Origin: Monomorium pharaonis
Lineage: Eukaryota > Arthropoda > Insecta > Hymenoptera > Formicidae
DNA length: 64,000 nucleotides
Direction of reading: 5' to 3'
Assembly: GCF_013373865.1 (NCBI RefSeq)
Contig: NC_050473.1
Coordinates: 17,523,597 to 17,587,596 of the forward strand
In this document: in pieces, positions 36,617 to 49,310 of the stretch
How positions within the stretch are numbered: the first letter of the stretch is position 1
Layout of the letters: each line of letters begins with the position of its first letter
Position numbers and translations under genes: made by a program
Notes under the pieces: model-generated
What the model was told of the DNA's origin: nothing
Databases searched by the model: none
Seen by the model: the letters and a program-made list of their open reading frames with translations, nothing else

Positions 36617-36682
36617 AGATGGCAGAGGAGGTGGTTCGTTCTCTACGACGATGGGGAGCTGACGTATTCTGTGGACGAACAC
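36617..36682 (+). CDS. osp: Internal exon of outspread (MPRIP-family PH domain protein)
   Basis: This 66-nt exon reads as 22 codons in phase 0, starting RWQRRWFVLYDD and ending SVDEH. It is the strand b1-b3 part of a pleckstrin homology domain, with the W-Q-R-R-[WF]-F-[VI]-L-Y signature of the first PH domain of Outspread (insects) and MPRIP (vertebrate myosin phosphatase Rho-interacting protein). These proteins act at the actin cytoskeleton; vertebrate MPRIP links RhoA and myosin phosphatase. The exon is bounded by TTTGTGTTACAG upstream and GTGAGT downstream, and a CTAAT branch point ends 26 nt before the acceptor. The next exon should continue with roughly P-[DE]-T-[VI]-P-Q. I do not find that on the + strand of the window, nor the preceding exon, so both neighbouring introns appear to run past the ends. 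An acceptor 2 nt downstream is possible but would break the PH frame. The family call rests on recognition of the motif, not on a search. Confidence 0.85.
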
Positions 36683-36688
36683 GTGAGT
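36683..36688 (+). promoter_or_regulatory. 5' splice site of the PH exon
   Basis: CAC|GTGAGT is a near-consensus donor directly after the last PH codon. It is the first donor from which the large downstream intron would be removed. Confidence 0.8.
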
Positions 36689-37118
36689 GTAACTTGTAAT
36701 TTGATATTCGAGGCGAATTTATTAATTGGATCACATTCTTTTTTACCTGTGATTACTTATCTTTCTATCATATGTGAAAGAGCTGCTTTACACGATCTAT
36801 TTGTCGTGTTGATATGGATTCCTATTTCTTTTTGTGTTATTTTTGCTAATATAATCGGCAGTAGAAGAGTTCTTTATTTTTGCAATCCGTCTTCATCAAA
36901 TTTATTATTTCACTTAATAATTTTAAATGCCGCAAAATATTTTTAATGAAAAATAATGTCTTTAAATTAAAATTAGTCAGAAATGCAGTTATAATAATCA
37001 CAGCAAAAGATTTTGCATGATATTTGCATCACAATTCATGTGCGTTTTATAAATAAACTAATTATCACGTTCTAAAAGTCACACTTATCGTGTCGCTATA
37101 GATGTACTGTTGGTAATA

Positions 37119-37121
<3 letters not shown>

Positions 37122-37197
<76 letters not shown>

Positions 37198-37290
37198 GAG
37201 ATAGAGAGAGAGAGAGAGAGCGGAGAGAGGCGAGGCTGAGAGGGAGGCGAGAGAGAGAGGAGAGAGAGAGAGGACTGAGAGAGGGAGCAG

Positions 37291-37322
<32 letters not shown>
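37122..37322 (+). repeat. (GA)n-rich purine tract
   Basis: Two hundred bases of GA repeats with CGG/GGA interruptions begin 440 bp downstream of the PH exon donor. It is purine on the sense strand, unlike most CT tracts of the window. Confidence 0.96.
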
Positions 37323-37324
<2 letters not shown>

Positions 37325-37566
37325 ACGTTGAGTGACGGCATTATATCACAGATAACGGAGCAGGAATAATACGAAAATATGGCAGACGCAAGAGTTGGAG
37401 TATCGCGAACTGTCAGAATCCGCGCGTTATGTCAAGCAATGAATCAAGATCTGAGAGGAGGTGGCTTTCTCGGAGGCTGCGGGCACGCGGCAGAGTGTAC
37501 CGGGGAAGTCGTAGTGTAGCCGATTGTGTACTCGACGATGGCCTGCCGTGCACGCATCAGCCGGTT

Positions 37567-37616
37567 ACTACCTACCTACCTACCTACCTATCTATCTACT
37601 TACCTACCTACCTACC
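37567..37616 (+). repeat. (TACC/TATC)n tetranucleotide microsatellite
   Basis: About 12 units of CTAC/CTAT with a few substitutions. Confidence 0.93.
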
Positions 37617-37984
37617 GACTATCGCATCGGCAACGTCTCAGCGCAGCGGCGTCCCGTGTACGCACAGTACGTTCGTTGCTATAAATGACCCCGACACCGG
37701 TACATCTCGAGTTTCCGCTTCCTGGTGCGGCAGACGCGGAAACTCTTTCAACCCGTCAGAATTGATTTACGCACGAACGGGCGCCAGAATAGAATTCATT
37801 ACTGTTCCTTAAGAACGTCGTTTGCTCGACGGCGATGTCTCAAAGGCAGATTGACATGTCTGCGATCCCTCGATCGTGAATATATTTTTCCCATCCTCTC
37901 GATATACAAAAACCGTTCACAATTTTTCTTCAATTTTCTTTAGCTTATGTTTCGATAACCACAAAATCTCGATGTATGATGATA

Positions 37985-38242
37985 CACGGAGAGAAATTTT
38001 TTTTTTTAATTTACCCTCAAAATCTGATAATTTTTGGATAATGTGTGACCTCAAGAAATTTTACTATACTTTTTAGTAAAATTTACTATACTTTTAGTAA
38101 ATTTTACTGAAAGTATTATAGTAAATTGTACTATATTTTTAGTAAATTTTGCTAAGCAGTATAGTAAAATTCCTCGAGGTTACACATTATTCCACAATTA
38201 CCAGATTTTAAGGGTAACTTTTAAGAGAAAATTCTCTCCGTG
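37985..38242. mobile_element. Foldback MITE-B
   Basis: The 258-bp element is flanked by TA, with ends CACGGAGAGAAATTTT and GAAAATTCTCTCCGTG. TTACCCTCAAAATCTGATAA on the left is mirrored by TTACCAGATTTTAAGGGTAA on the right. The centre holds repeated ACTATACTTTTAGTAAA units in both orientations, so it can fold along almost its whole length. It is a different family from MITE-A. Confidence 0.85.
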
Positions 38243-39279
38243 TATGTGTAATAATGTGAAATTTTTTTTTTCCTTTAAATAATAATAGCGGCAGAAAGGG
38301 AGCGCACTATAATCAGCAGTTTGGTTAATTTTTTAACGTTTCAATTGATTTCGCGTTTATGGATCAGCCCGGTACAGCATCTTGAGAAGCTTCCACTTTT
38401 GATTAATGTGTAAACTTATCTCGTTCTTACTCGACGGCTCGCCGCTGTAAAATAGAAAAAAGCGAGGGAAGGGCGGGGTGGGGAGGGGTTATATATTGGA
38501 TCCGCGCGCATAAATTGAACGGAATTGCCGTCAGCCTTGAAGTGTCCTTTACCCTTTATTTAAATCACTCCCGTGAAAGAACGATTGTGGAGATGGTGCA
38601 CTAAGGTCTTTGTAGAGACGCTCCAACCCTCCCTCCCTCCCGCGGCCGGCGTGCCTGCCCGGCCATCCTCGAACCCAGATTAATGATCCGGTCTGGAGGC
38701 TTAAGAGGGCCATTCGTTTCAAGAATAATCTCGGCCGAAAAATGCGAAAAGATAATAACCGGTACACACGCGCGCGCGGTGGACGCGACCGTGTGTCTAC
38801 CCCTGTAAACGTGTGACTGCAAAACAGAAGTCGTTCTGGTTGTCCTTGGCGCGGGAATGAGAAATTAGGCTAACGGGTCGAAATAAGTCAGTCGAAAGCA
38901 GCCCCGCGAGACGTTCCCGTCGAATCGAGTCGTAATCTCGCGACGACGCGTGTCTCGTTACATCCACACGTCTCTTGGTTTCGTTCCTCGTCCGTTTTCT
39001 TCCTCCCCCCCCGAGGACGAGGGATTCGCCGCCGCTCTTTTCCATCGTGGAAGACTTACTTCGGCCGCGAACCCGACGCCCGTAAATTAGATTCCCGGAA
39101 CTTCGGTAAGGAACAGTCGGAATGCGCTCGGGCAAACGAGTATCGCGAGTTGCCTTGTTGCGGCAAGCTAGAGGCTGCCTTTTGCTGCTCCGTTCCGAGA
39201 GATTGCAACTGCAACCGAAACTATTCAACTAATTGCTTTAACATTGTCGTAAGTATTAGCTGGATTTCAGTGGAGTACA

Positions 39280-39494
39280 CACTGAGCGAAAAAAGTTGTT
39301 AATTTGACTAAATTTTCCAACTCAATTAAATCTCTTCGATTGAAGTATCTATGTATTTCAGTCAAATATATAAATACTTAAATTGAAGTTCAAGTATTTC
39401 ACGTATTTAGGTTAAAAATGCATAAACACTTGAAGAAATTGAATCGAGTTGAGAAATCTAGTCAAATAATTTGCAAAATTTTTTTTCTCTGGTG
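39280..39494. mobile_element. Foldback MITE-A, copy 2
   Basis: Ends CACTGAGCGAAAAAAG and TTTTTTCTCTGGTG, with the same internal arms (TTTGACTAAATTTTCCAACT and complement) as copy 1 but more diverged. The flanking dinucleotide is CA rather than TA on both sides. Confidence 0.75.
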
Positions 39495-39977
39495 CACATT
39501 AATTATATTAATAATTATAAATATAATCATCGTGTATATATACATAACTTGGAATTCTCTTTGACTAATTTATTACTTATACGTATTCTTCATTGATTCC
39601 CCTAAGGGTTGCAATTATAATTAATTACTTAATCTATAAGCAAGTTTTTATATAGTTAATGCATAATATAAGACATTTGTATATCAGAAAATCATCTTTC
39701 TAAATTCGACAAGAAAACGAGCGCGAGGTTCACATTTTCCACGCAGGCCCCGCGTATACGTACACACGTAGCGCATCCCGGGCTGGTCGATGATTTTCAA
39801 GCGATCATCGTTGCGACCTTGTGGCGATTAAGAGATTGCGGCTAACATTCCGTGAATAATCGGCGGCGCGGCGACTCCGCCGTTGCATTTAGCAACGATA
39901 CATCATCATCGGGCCCGACTATCGGCCGAAATTATGGCCGCCATTAATTTGCGACTCACGACTTGGTATCGCGCGCT

Positions 39978-40021
39978 CGCGCGCGCGCGCGCGCGCAAAG
40001 GGGTAGGGTTAGGGTAAAGGG
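39978..40021 (+). repeat. Alternating CG tract followed by a G-quadruplex motif
   Basis: Nineteen bases of strict C/G alternation (39978-39996) can adopt Z-DNA. They are followed after AAA by GGGG-TA-GGG-TTA-GGG-TAAA-GGG (40000-40021), which meets the four-run intramolecular G-quadruplex rule. The GGGTTAGGG part resembles vertebrate telomere sequence but covers under two units; insect telomeres use TTAGG. Confidence 0.85.
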
Positions 40022-40338
40022 CCCCGGGGATGAGGAACGCGTATAGCCGCGAACGAGCCGACGATGGTCTTTTTTCTGCCGATCTGTAATTTGTTCTGTC
40101 ATGAATCCTCGGCGGCGGCGGCGGTGCCCGGCGCGGTCGTGGGAGATCCCGCGGAAGACCGATTGCTTTCGAAACAAAGCCTGCTCTTACCTGTCTTCGG
40201 TGGTACGGCCGACGAATGGGGCGCGCGAGTAAAACAGGCATTACGCCTCCATCCCGCGCGCTCTCCGCGGAATTGAATCCGGGGAGAGCTAACCGCGCCG
40301 CGTCGCGGGCTTAAAAATAATGGACGCTGCACCAATCT

Positions 40339-40359
40339 TTCTCTCTCTCTCTCTCTCTC
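40339..40359 (+). repeat. (CT)n microsatellite
   Basis: Ten CT units in a CpG-rich segment. Confidence 0.92.
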
Positions 40360-42423
40360 CCTTCGGCAGAATAACCGGCGGTAATTGCCCCCGGGGATAA
40401 GATACTTGCCCGTCGGCGCGGCAAATCAACGGGCCACGTAAATGAAGGAGTCGTATTCTTGCCGAAGCCGAGCTCTCGTTCTTCCTCCCCTTTCCCTCCC
40501 TCGTCTGTCTCGCAGAAATTCCCGCAGAAATCGAAGCGCGCGCGGCCGCGACGGTGAGCGGCTTCTTCCAATGAGACCTCCAACTTTCGCGGTCGACGAA
40601 ATTAAAAACGATTTGCATTTCTTCCTCACGAATCTCTACGTCTCGGTGACGCTGCGCACGCACGCGGGCGCGGCATCCGTGGCTTTCGAAACGAGCCGTT
40701 TATTCCCGTGAAATCGCCTCGGTAACGAGAGAGCATTCCCGGGATGTTCTCTCGCGCGAGTCGCTCTTATTTCGCCGGGGCTAAGTGTGTGGCTAATTCG
40801 TTTAATTACACCGGCGTAAATCAGCCGCTCTCTCTCGGCCGTCGAGTTTCATTCTCGAATTATTCGCGTGGTCCGGGCCGCCGATTCGCCGGTACGAAAG
40901 TGAAATGGAGAATTATTAACAGCGTATCACAGAATCGGGTTCGGAAGATCCAATTTTCTCATCGCCCCGGCGATCCCCGTCCTTGGCGGTCGAGACCGCG
41001 CGCGAAATAATTGAAACGATTTATTCCACGATTCGCGCAGAGGCTCGTTCTAATCTCTAGGAGCGCGATCCGCTGGTTTTCCGCGCTCGCTCGTCGGTTC
41101 GATGAATTTGCATAATGGATCTCGCGTCGCGCGCGGACGGAAGGGTCGCGGAAACCGCTGGAGGAACGTTCCTTCTCCCGATCAATTATTGATCATTACG
41201 GCCGAAGGATTCCTCCCGGGGGAATCGGAATTACCGCGTCGCGACGTGCATCTGTCATTATGTTCGATCCGTCATCGCGCCGCCGTTCACCGCGGCAATT
41301 TGAATTTGTAAACGCGGTTCCTGTCGCTATAGCGTTAGGCGGTGATTTCACGGACACGATCGTCTATGGCGCGCGATATTCATCGTCTCGTCGCCGCGCC
41401 TGTGTTTGCCGCCTATGTAATGACATCGCGCGCGATTTCGAGCCAATTAAAGTATGCGTGTCACGAGAGCAGACGCGAGATACACGCCAAGTAAACGCTT
41501 TTCCTTGTTCTTCTTCGAATATTATTCTCTTTCGGCGTAACCTTCTTTGTTCGATTAAAATTATTCAGCGTCAGAGACTTAAGCACTAAAATAACGCCGT
41601 TAACGTGATTTACCAGGAATCTCATTGTCGTTAATTAACCGCAAAGTCGTTAACGAAATCTTTGTTAAAGATACATCATGATAAAAGTGGGCTCCATTAT
41701 GTTTATTTTTTTTTTGTTTTAACAACTGCGTTCAATTGTATATTCCGAGTATCGCGACGCGAGGCGCGGCGTATCGCCGGCCTACTAATGATCGCGATGA
41801 CGATGATCGACGATGATCGAGCCGATGATGAAGCGAGGTGACCCTCTTTCGGCCGGCGATGTATATTCCGGGCTAAACGCAAGTTAATCGGCTGACCCCA
41901 ATTAAACGATAGCTATCAGAGTAGGCCGGGCGGGACAACAGCTGCGTTACCGATAAATGTTAATGAACCGTGGTATCGCAATAATAGCGTCGTTATTAGC
42001 GAGCGAGCCGTCATTAATTAAGGAAACCTTTGTTCCTCCACCCACGACTCCGCGATTTTTCCGCGCCGGCCGTTTCCGTTTGGAGGTGGCTCCCCATTGT
42101 CCATGCTCACAATTCGAGTGACTAATATCCTCAAAGGATCGATGCAAGGACTGTTAGAAATCGGTAATGAGAATCTGCATATTTTGAGGCTCGCGTTTGC
42201 GAAAATTTATATCGCCTGATTAAATATTATTGGTTTTTTATCTCGAATCACGTTGAAATTCAATATCGATTGTCATACTAGAGAAGAGATGAATTGTTAA
42301 TTAAAATTCCTCTCTTTAGTGATAAAGAGTTCGGAGCGTTTATTACAAATTTTATTTGAAATATTCATGTGTCTTTATAGATTTTTATATTTATTTTCTA
42401 ACGGTTCTTTAATTGAAGTACTG

Positions 42424-42625
42424 CACTGAGAAAAAAATGTTAATTTGATTAAATTATCTAACTAAATTAAATTTTATCTATTCAAGTATTTATATATTTT
42501 AATTAATTATATAAACACTTGAATTGAAATTTGTGCATTCAAGTTAAATGCATAAATTCTTAAACTGACGAAATTTTAATTTAGTTGGAAAATTTTGTCA
42601 AATCAGCAATATTTTTTTCTTAGTG
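42424..42625. mobile_element. Foldback MITE-A, copy 3
   Basis: The 202-bp copy has ends CACTGAGAAAAAAATG and TTTTTTCTTAGTG. The right flank is TA; the left has decayed to TG. Its interior is close to copy 1, including GCATTCAAGTTAAATGCATA. Confidence 0.85.
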
Positions 42626-43095
42626 TACTTGTCTTTTTTCTCACAGGATAAAAATGCACTTGCGTTACTTTTGACGTCAGAGTCTTATGCTGTATTAATC
42701 ACAATTATAAACTATTCTATTATAATATATTGTGAATTCTTATCAAGAGATTGCAGTTTATATACAAAGTATTACAAGAAGGGAGGAAATATCCTTCAGT
42801 TAATTCATTAACTCGCCGAATGTCATCTTACTTGGTTAGGTCGGAAACGCAATCTCATTAATTCCTATATTAATCGGGAAGATCCGGGGTCGGAAATTGA
42901 AGCCCGCACGTATCGCCGCGAGTGTACCGTGAGCGATCACACATGCACGACGTTTTAACGAAACAAATTGCAGTGCGAGGGGATCCATCTCGTCGCGACT
43001 GCATCATCGCTGCGAGAGAGCTCTCCGGCAATCACGATCCAGCATCATCGGTCAGATCCGTTTGTTCATCTCGCGCTACGTCAAGCGCACGCAAC

Positions 43096-43139
43096 GCACA
43101 CACACACGTACACATACTCGCACACATGTACACACGTGC
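43096..43139 (+). repeat. Imperfect (CA)n tract
   Basis: ACACACACACGTACACATAC and similar units. A short (GCT)5 run lies nearby at 43189-43205. Confidence 0.8.
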
Positions 43140-45237
43140 AGTCTGATTATCCTTTCTGTCCTTTTGTTCTTTTTGCCTGATGCTGCCCGCTGCTGCTGCT
43201 GCTGCCGCCGACCCTGCCTACACTCGATATTAATACCGATACGCGTGTACGGGATTTGCATGCTTGCGACGCGGCTGCATGGATGCATTTGGGATGCACG
43301 TGTATAGGTGTTCGTACGCGCGCGCGCGTTTAATCCCGCGGCCCGTGTATACGTATGTCTTACGTAATGCTCGTCCGGTGTCAACTATGTGTCTCGCGAT
43401 AACGACGAAGGGGACGGAGGAAGTCGTCTCGATGGGGGCAACGTACATTAGGAGAGAGGAAGGAGACGCGCCGAGAGAGCTTCCTCGAGTCTCTCCCGTA
43501 CCGCCGTACGTTTTATCTCACGAGGAAGTTCTCGTTTAGGTGCTCGCGAGGAGTTGTATGCGTGCACGTCGCGTTTAGGCTTTGAGGATATGTATATACA
43601 CGGTGGTGTCTCGCGTATCGTAGATTATGACCGTCACGCGATCCTGATGTTTCGCCGCGACTTTGCTCCGCGCACGGAAAATCTCTCCCGGACGCGCTGC
43701 ACGCCACCCTCCGTTATCCTTTTAGCTACACTTATGCCCGTTGGAAGTGTCTCGTACGTTTCTCGGAGGGATTAAAATGATATTGTCAGCTATTTTAAGA
43801 ACGCCTCATTTTCATCGAAATACCGTTAAACATATATCGAATATAATATCTAAATTTTATTGTTTTATTCGCTAAGCTTATTTTGTCACATACTTAAAAA
43901 TCTTGTACTTTTATATCCATTTTATAGCAGCAAGAGTCGAAATGATTTTTTGATTAAAATGTCTTTGAAGATTAGATTGTTATAATATTTTTTTATAACT
44001 TAAATAGAAATGTCTGATTGTTTATTCTTGCTAATGAAATGAACTATACGGCGTTTTATGGTCAATGTAAATTCACGATGGGTTTTATCTTTTCACAATG
44101 TGAGGAAGCTGCCTGAGATAAATGTTACCGTCAAGGATGAATGCGGGATTTCTATGGCTGAAATATACTTTGTGTATACAATCTGTCGTTTTACCGTGCG
44201 ACACGTATAAATTTTTAAGGCGCAGGATTGCCTTCGCCAAGTGAGTTCCAGGTACCGTTTGGTGTATGATAATTTTGCATTATGATGTGCCTTGATAATA
44301 GTAATTTCCGGGTCTGCAATTTTACTATGAAGTTAAAATCTAACATTTTACTTTTTTGAGATGAAACGTAAAATGCATAATTTTAAATTGTACAGAGGAA
44401 ATATTAATATCAAATTAAAATTAATTGGTAGCCGACCGACAGATACATCGAAAAGTAGTGAACATTCGCGTACTTGCGACGAACAATAATCTCACGCGGT
44501 GTTTAGCAGTGTGGTACTTGTAAAAAAGGAAACGAACGAAGACACGCGAAAAAGGATGAAGCGCCTCTTGTAGACCTTAATGGCGTTTCTCGGTGTGTCA
44601 GCGACGTAAATCAATCACGAAGAAAGAAGGAAAAGTCACGGGGTAATAGTGCTGTACGAGAAGGGATAACCGCGCAGCTTGAAGAGGAGCTTTGCTCTTC
44701 GAAATACGCCGTAATGCGCGGCAAGCAGCAAATCTACATTTTATGGCTGTCTCTGTCGTTTCTTCGTCATTTCGCCAAAGGATACCTTTTTTACTACGCG
44801 CAATTTTATATTATAATCTCTCGCGCGGTCCGCTCGGTCGCGCAATCAGCAGCGTTGCCTCCAAATGCTTTCGTTTCGAGATTCACGGGGAATAATTCGC
44901 CGGCTGTTCACCGCCTCGCCGCGAATCGTCGGTATGGTATGCGGCTTTCCATCTTGCGCCGCGTGCTAGAAGTCAGAACGCAAACGTAATATATTCGCGG
45001 GGTAATATTTGCTTAATTAGCTCGAGGGAATGCTTAGGGTTTTAGCTGGATGACCCATGCGAAGACATTTACTCGGAGAAACTCATAGTTCGTTCACATC
45101 CCGCGGAAGAGGCAGCGACCGAACAAGGGAGTGATCGACCCTGGTCGACCGATCAATCCGAGAACTTCCGTCGCACGAATTTCAATTTTGTCCTGCTATA
45201 TCACACAAGCTGATTATTTAATTGACAGGAGCCAGTA

Positions 45238-45419
45238 CACTAAGAAAAAAAAAAGTTGTTAATTCGACTAAATTTTCTAACCAAATAAAATTTTGTCTAT
45301 TCAAATATTTATATATTTTAATTAACTATATAAATACTTGAATACTTGAATTGAAATTTGTGTTAAATTTAATTTAGTTGGAAAATTTTGTCAAATCAAC
45401 AATATTTTTTTCCTCCGTG
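45238..45419. mobile_element. Foldback MITE-A, copy 4
   Basis: The 182-bp copy has TA on both sides and ends CACTAAGAAAAAAAAAAG and TTTTTTTCCTCCGTG. It lacks about 25 bp of the centre found in copies 1 and 3. Confidence 0.85.
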
Positions 45420-45950
45420 TAATAATCTGTGGAATTGTCTTTTGCAGGGAAATGTGCACGTGTTCGAAATTATCTCGATGTGGTTGAGAATGCGCAAATA
45501 AAAATGTTAAAAAGAATAAAGGTTAAAGTTAATGAAATGGGAAACAACCGAATGTTAAGCATAGCGCTGACGACGCGAGTAGGAGGGATGGTTTTGCGGT
45601 AAACTTTCGCAACCTTTCGGACCAGGATCCGCTTTCCTCCCCGGTCCGAAAGTGACCGAGGAAGAGCGTCACGCTCGCGCGCACTTGATCGCCCGTGCTT
45701 GACGATATCAGGAGACTAACGATCCTGTCTCGGTGTGTTTACACCTGGCACCTGGCGCGGTATATACGCTCGCGCAATCTAATTCCCAGATCGCTATTCC
45801 GCTTGCCCTTCTAAGGCACGTTCGCGCAATGGTGCTCGGTCCCTTATAGCTATCTTCATCGCCCGCGAGCAAGCCAAATCCATGAAAATGCGTCGGAATC
45901 TGAGGATCGAGCACGTGGTCACCGAGGCTGACCTTGTTCAGAGGCCGTTT

Positions 45951-45994
<44 letters not shown>
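45951..45994 (+). repeat. (CT)n microsatellite
   Basis: About 21 TC units on the + strand with one TTTC interruption. Confidence 0.96.
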
Positions 45995-45996
<2 letters not shown>

Positions 45997-48335
45997 GCTC
46001 GCTCGTTCCCGATCTTTCCGCTCCGCTCGGCCGCAGGTCCCGGTAGAGGCGTGGCGCGCTCTCGGAATCGTCATCGCGTTACACCGATCGGGGTTATAAA
46101 AATTCTAACGGTTGATAATGGCGCGCCCGGCGTACGGAATTCCATTTCTGAATTTCACAGATCACGCTAGGGAACGATGCTATCCGGATGAATACCGGGG
46201 ATCGACCGCGTCGCTGCTCCGCGTAGCGGAGTTTTCCAACGTTTGCGATGTCAACCGTTTCTTTGAAGTACCTGGACAAACTTCAGAAACATAATATTCA
46301 TGATTCGTTCTTGAATTTCGTGTCGGACAGAGAGTCAGGAAGTTATTCAGCTTGAAAGTTGCGTATTTATAATTCTGAATATAATCGAGGATATAACTTG
46401 TGGGATATCCCAGAAATTAGGACCGAAAGAAGGGTAGGTAATATAAAACGACATAGTATACACAGTAACATGTGCGCATAATGCATAAAAATGTTTGCGA
46501 GCGGGATATCGAGTATAATGTAATTCACCGCGTACGTCGCCGTGGATTACCGTCCAGGAACCTGGTCCTTCGGGTCCACCCGTATTTCCTCTACCGTTAC
46601 AGCGTATGAATCTCGACGGACGCGTTACGGGATTAGAGTTCAGTAAATTCGCACGAATATCCGACAACGACGACGACGACGAATCGTCACGAACTACACC
46701 TCGACCCTCGCGGTCAAACGATGGTGGTCGTGTCGCCGTAACCGTCGTTCGTATACGCTATACGATACGAGTGCCGACTTTATAAACCCGGTAGAGATAA
46801 TAGAGGCTGGTACCGCTACTAGATAGATGTGGGCGCCACTATTACCGTCATTATTAACTGTTTAACCTGTTCGCTTTGTGATTGGATGCACGTAAAATTT
46901 ACAGAACTTTATGGTTTCGAATTAGATATTGAATGAATGACAGACATTGCATCTAACACAGAAAAACATGGAAAAATTGCATTTTTTGTATAAAATCCAG
47001 ACTAGTGGAAATTTTCGAGAAAAAATCGGCAAAAGCTGATTTTTTATTAAAAGCGAAATTAAATTAAAGTAGTGTGCTATGCCATTCATCTCGTTACGTA
47101 AAAATATACGGAATATCGAAATTTCTTTTCGTACACGAATGTATCAAGCCATTTTTATCTACTAATTTTCATAACTAATTTGTAAATCGTAAAATATTAT
47201 AGATTATATATAAAAGATATAAATTATAATTTATAATAAATTCAAGTGTAAGATCTTCTCGATTCACATTGAAATGAATTTTGTATCATAGACAAGTAAT
47301 TTGAGAATCAGAATCTAAAGTCAGTCATCGCGACTATAAATTGCATCAGACGATTAATGCGCTTAATTACGTTGATCATGTTACTCTGCATATACATTAA
47401 CTTTTTTTTTTACATCGCGAGATTGGCGGACCGAGTCGTCGTCAATCTATCAAGTTTTATGAAATGGGGCATTTGTTTCTTGCTGCTTCCAAGACACACT
47501 CGTCTCCGCCCATCTGTCTATCGCCGCTACGCTTAACGGTTAGCCGGAACACGGAAGCTAAGATTTTACGGTTCAATGGAACGTAATCTGGAACGGAGCG
47601 TGCCATGCGATCGCGGTTCTGTTGAAATTAAAACTTGGAGTACGCGGCGCCCGCCTTTCAGGGCTTCACAGTCGCGCGGTGTCAGTCAGTAGTTACACGC
47701 GAACAGTTACTAGCTGTAGTTTCGACGTAACGCAAAAGTTAAGGGGACGTAAATAGGTTGATAGAGATGCTGTTTGGTACGCATTCTTTTTGCGAGAACG
47801 GTTTTGCGATGGTCATCGACATTAGACGCTGCTCTGACATCGGACGTTGTGAGAAACACGACGGATCCCCGCGTGTCATGTTTTTTTTTTTTTTTCGACG
47901 CGATAAGAGCGCGGAATTATTTAAGACTCGCGTATAAAATGCAAAATAGGAGCGGTCGAAATTACGGCCTCGTAAAAGATATTCTGAGAGTATACATATA
48001 TTCGCGATATTCCGCTGTCGCTACCGCATCTCTCTGCTAATTAATCCTTTTCGAGACAACGCGAGAGGGATCTATAAAATTCTACGCGAAACTCACACGT
48101 GGAAAAGAAACTGCGTTTATGAATAATATTCTTTTATAGGCTTTTTTTTTAAGATACGGTTACAAACGGCGGTTTCGTAATAAAATACAGCCTCCGTCCG
48201 ACGCTGTTTTCAGACATTCCGCAGATAATAGGAGAAACTCATCAGGACGCTGAGACTCGGTCTACTATCGGTTTTATTTTCCCGGACAATAGCCGACCCC
48301 GAATTTTTTCACCTAATACACGCTTTTCGTGAGAA

Positions 48336-48354
48336 AGAGAGAGAGAGAGAGAGA
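48336..48354 (+). repeat. (GA)n microsatellite
   Basis: Nine GA units. Confidence 0.9.
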
Positions 48355-49290
48355 AAGGGCGGGCACCGTTCGTTTTCTCTTACATTGACGACCGTAGAAA
48401 AACTTATCGACGCCAGCGCCGTGGGCCAGGCCATCGTCTGGGCCCGCGACCGGGGCTGAAACTCATTTCGAAAATTCCTGAGGGAGAGGTATGTAATTAT
48501 CTAGGAATAATGGACACCCTAAGCGGCCCGGGTAACTTTCGTCCGCACTTGAACGCGCGCTTCTCGACTCGAAGCCGAGAGAGTTCCGAAACGGGACGCC
48601 GCGGCGGATTTATTGTCCGCGCCGATATCGGCGGCGTATAAATTATCATTTCTTTTCCGACACGCGGAACTCTTCTCCGTTACTCTGTTATTCAATTCTG
48701 AGTACGCGCGAAAACCGCGCGATCGCACGCGCTGGACCGCGGCAACGATTTCCTTTTTGCGCTTTCGAAAGCGCATCTGCTCGTATCCACCGAGCGCCGA
48801 GAGTCGCTTAGGTTTTATTTTAATTTCGAATTTATTAATTAAGCTGTACGAAGGTAGAAAGCGTAGTTGAAGACACAATAGAAAGAGCCGGGGATAAATT
48901 ATAGGCTGGAGAACATAGCGCGCGAGATTTCGCCGACGATATCGCGATTATTAATTGTCCGGTTAATTTCTCATTGATAGTGAACCTGCTATTATAGCAT
49001 GATTTTTTATAGACGCTGAAGATGCGCTTTTGCTTTGCGTGAAATATATAAGCAGTTGTTGTAGATGGTAGACGGTAGACGTACGAGGTTGTTTCGCGAT
49101 TTTATATCATAATCAGTAACTGATTCTCGGAACAGAGTTGAATCAACGCTTCTGAAATTGAAACTTTAATTTAACGTTGCGAGATTGGAAATGCATGAAT
49201 TTTTAAGAACCACTTGGCAGCGATGGACGAAATGGAGGAGTAATTAGGAAAAAATTTACAAAGATACACGAGCGAAAAAAATTGATTTAC

Positions 49291-49310
49291 GAGAGAGAGA
49301 GAGAGAGAGA
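49291..49310 (+). repeat. (GA)n microsatellite
   Basis: Ten GA units. Confidence 0.92.

Larger units (their letters stand above)
38243..45237. other. Noncoding with CpG-rich tract at 40.0-41.6 kb, no gene seen
   Basis: Outside the MITE copies and short repeats listed, this holds CpG-rich sequence with overlapping Arg/Ser-rich frames (longest 143 codons, 38797-39228 minus) and AT-rich stretches at 39500-39700 and 43800-44400. No exon with domain and splice support was found. Confidence 0.5.

Noticed and set aside
40005..40016. AGGGTTAGGGT as telomeric repeat
   Set aside because: It covers less than two units, and insect telomeres are TTAGG arrays; chance within a G-rich tract.
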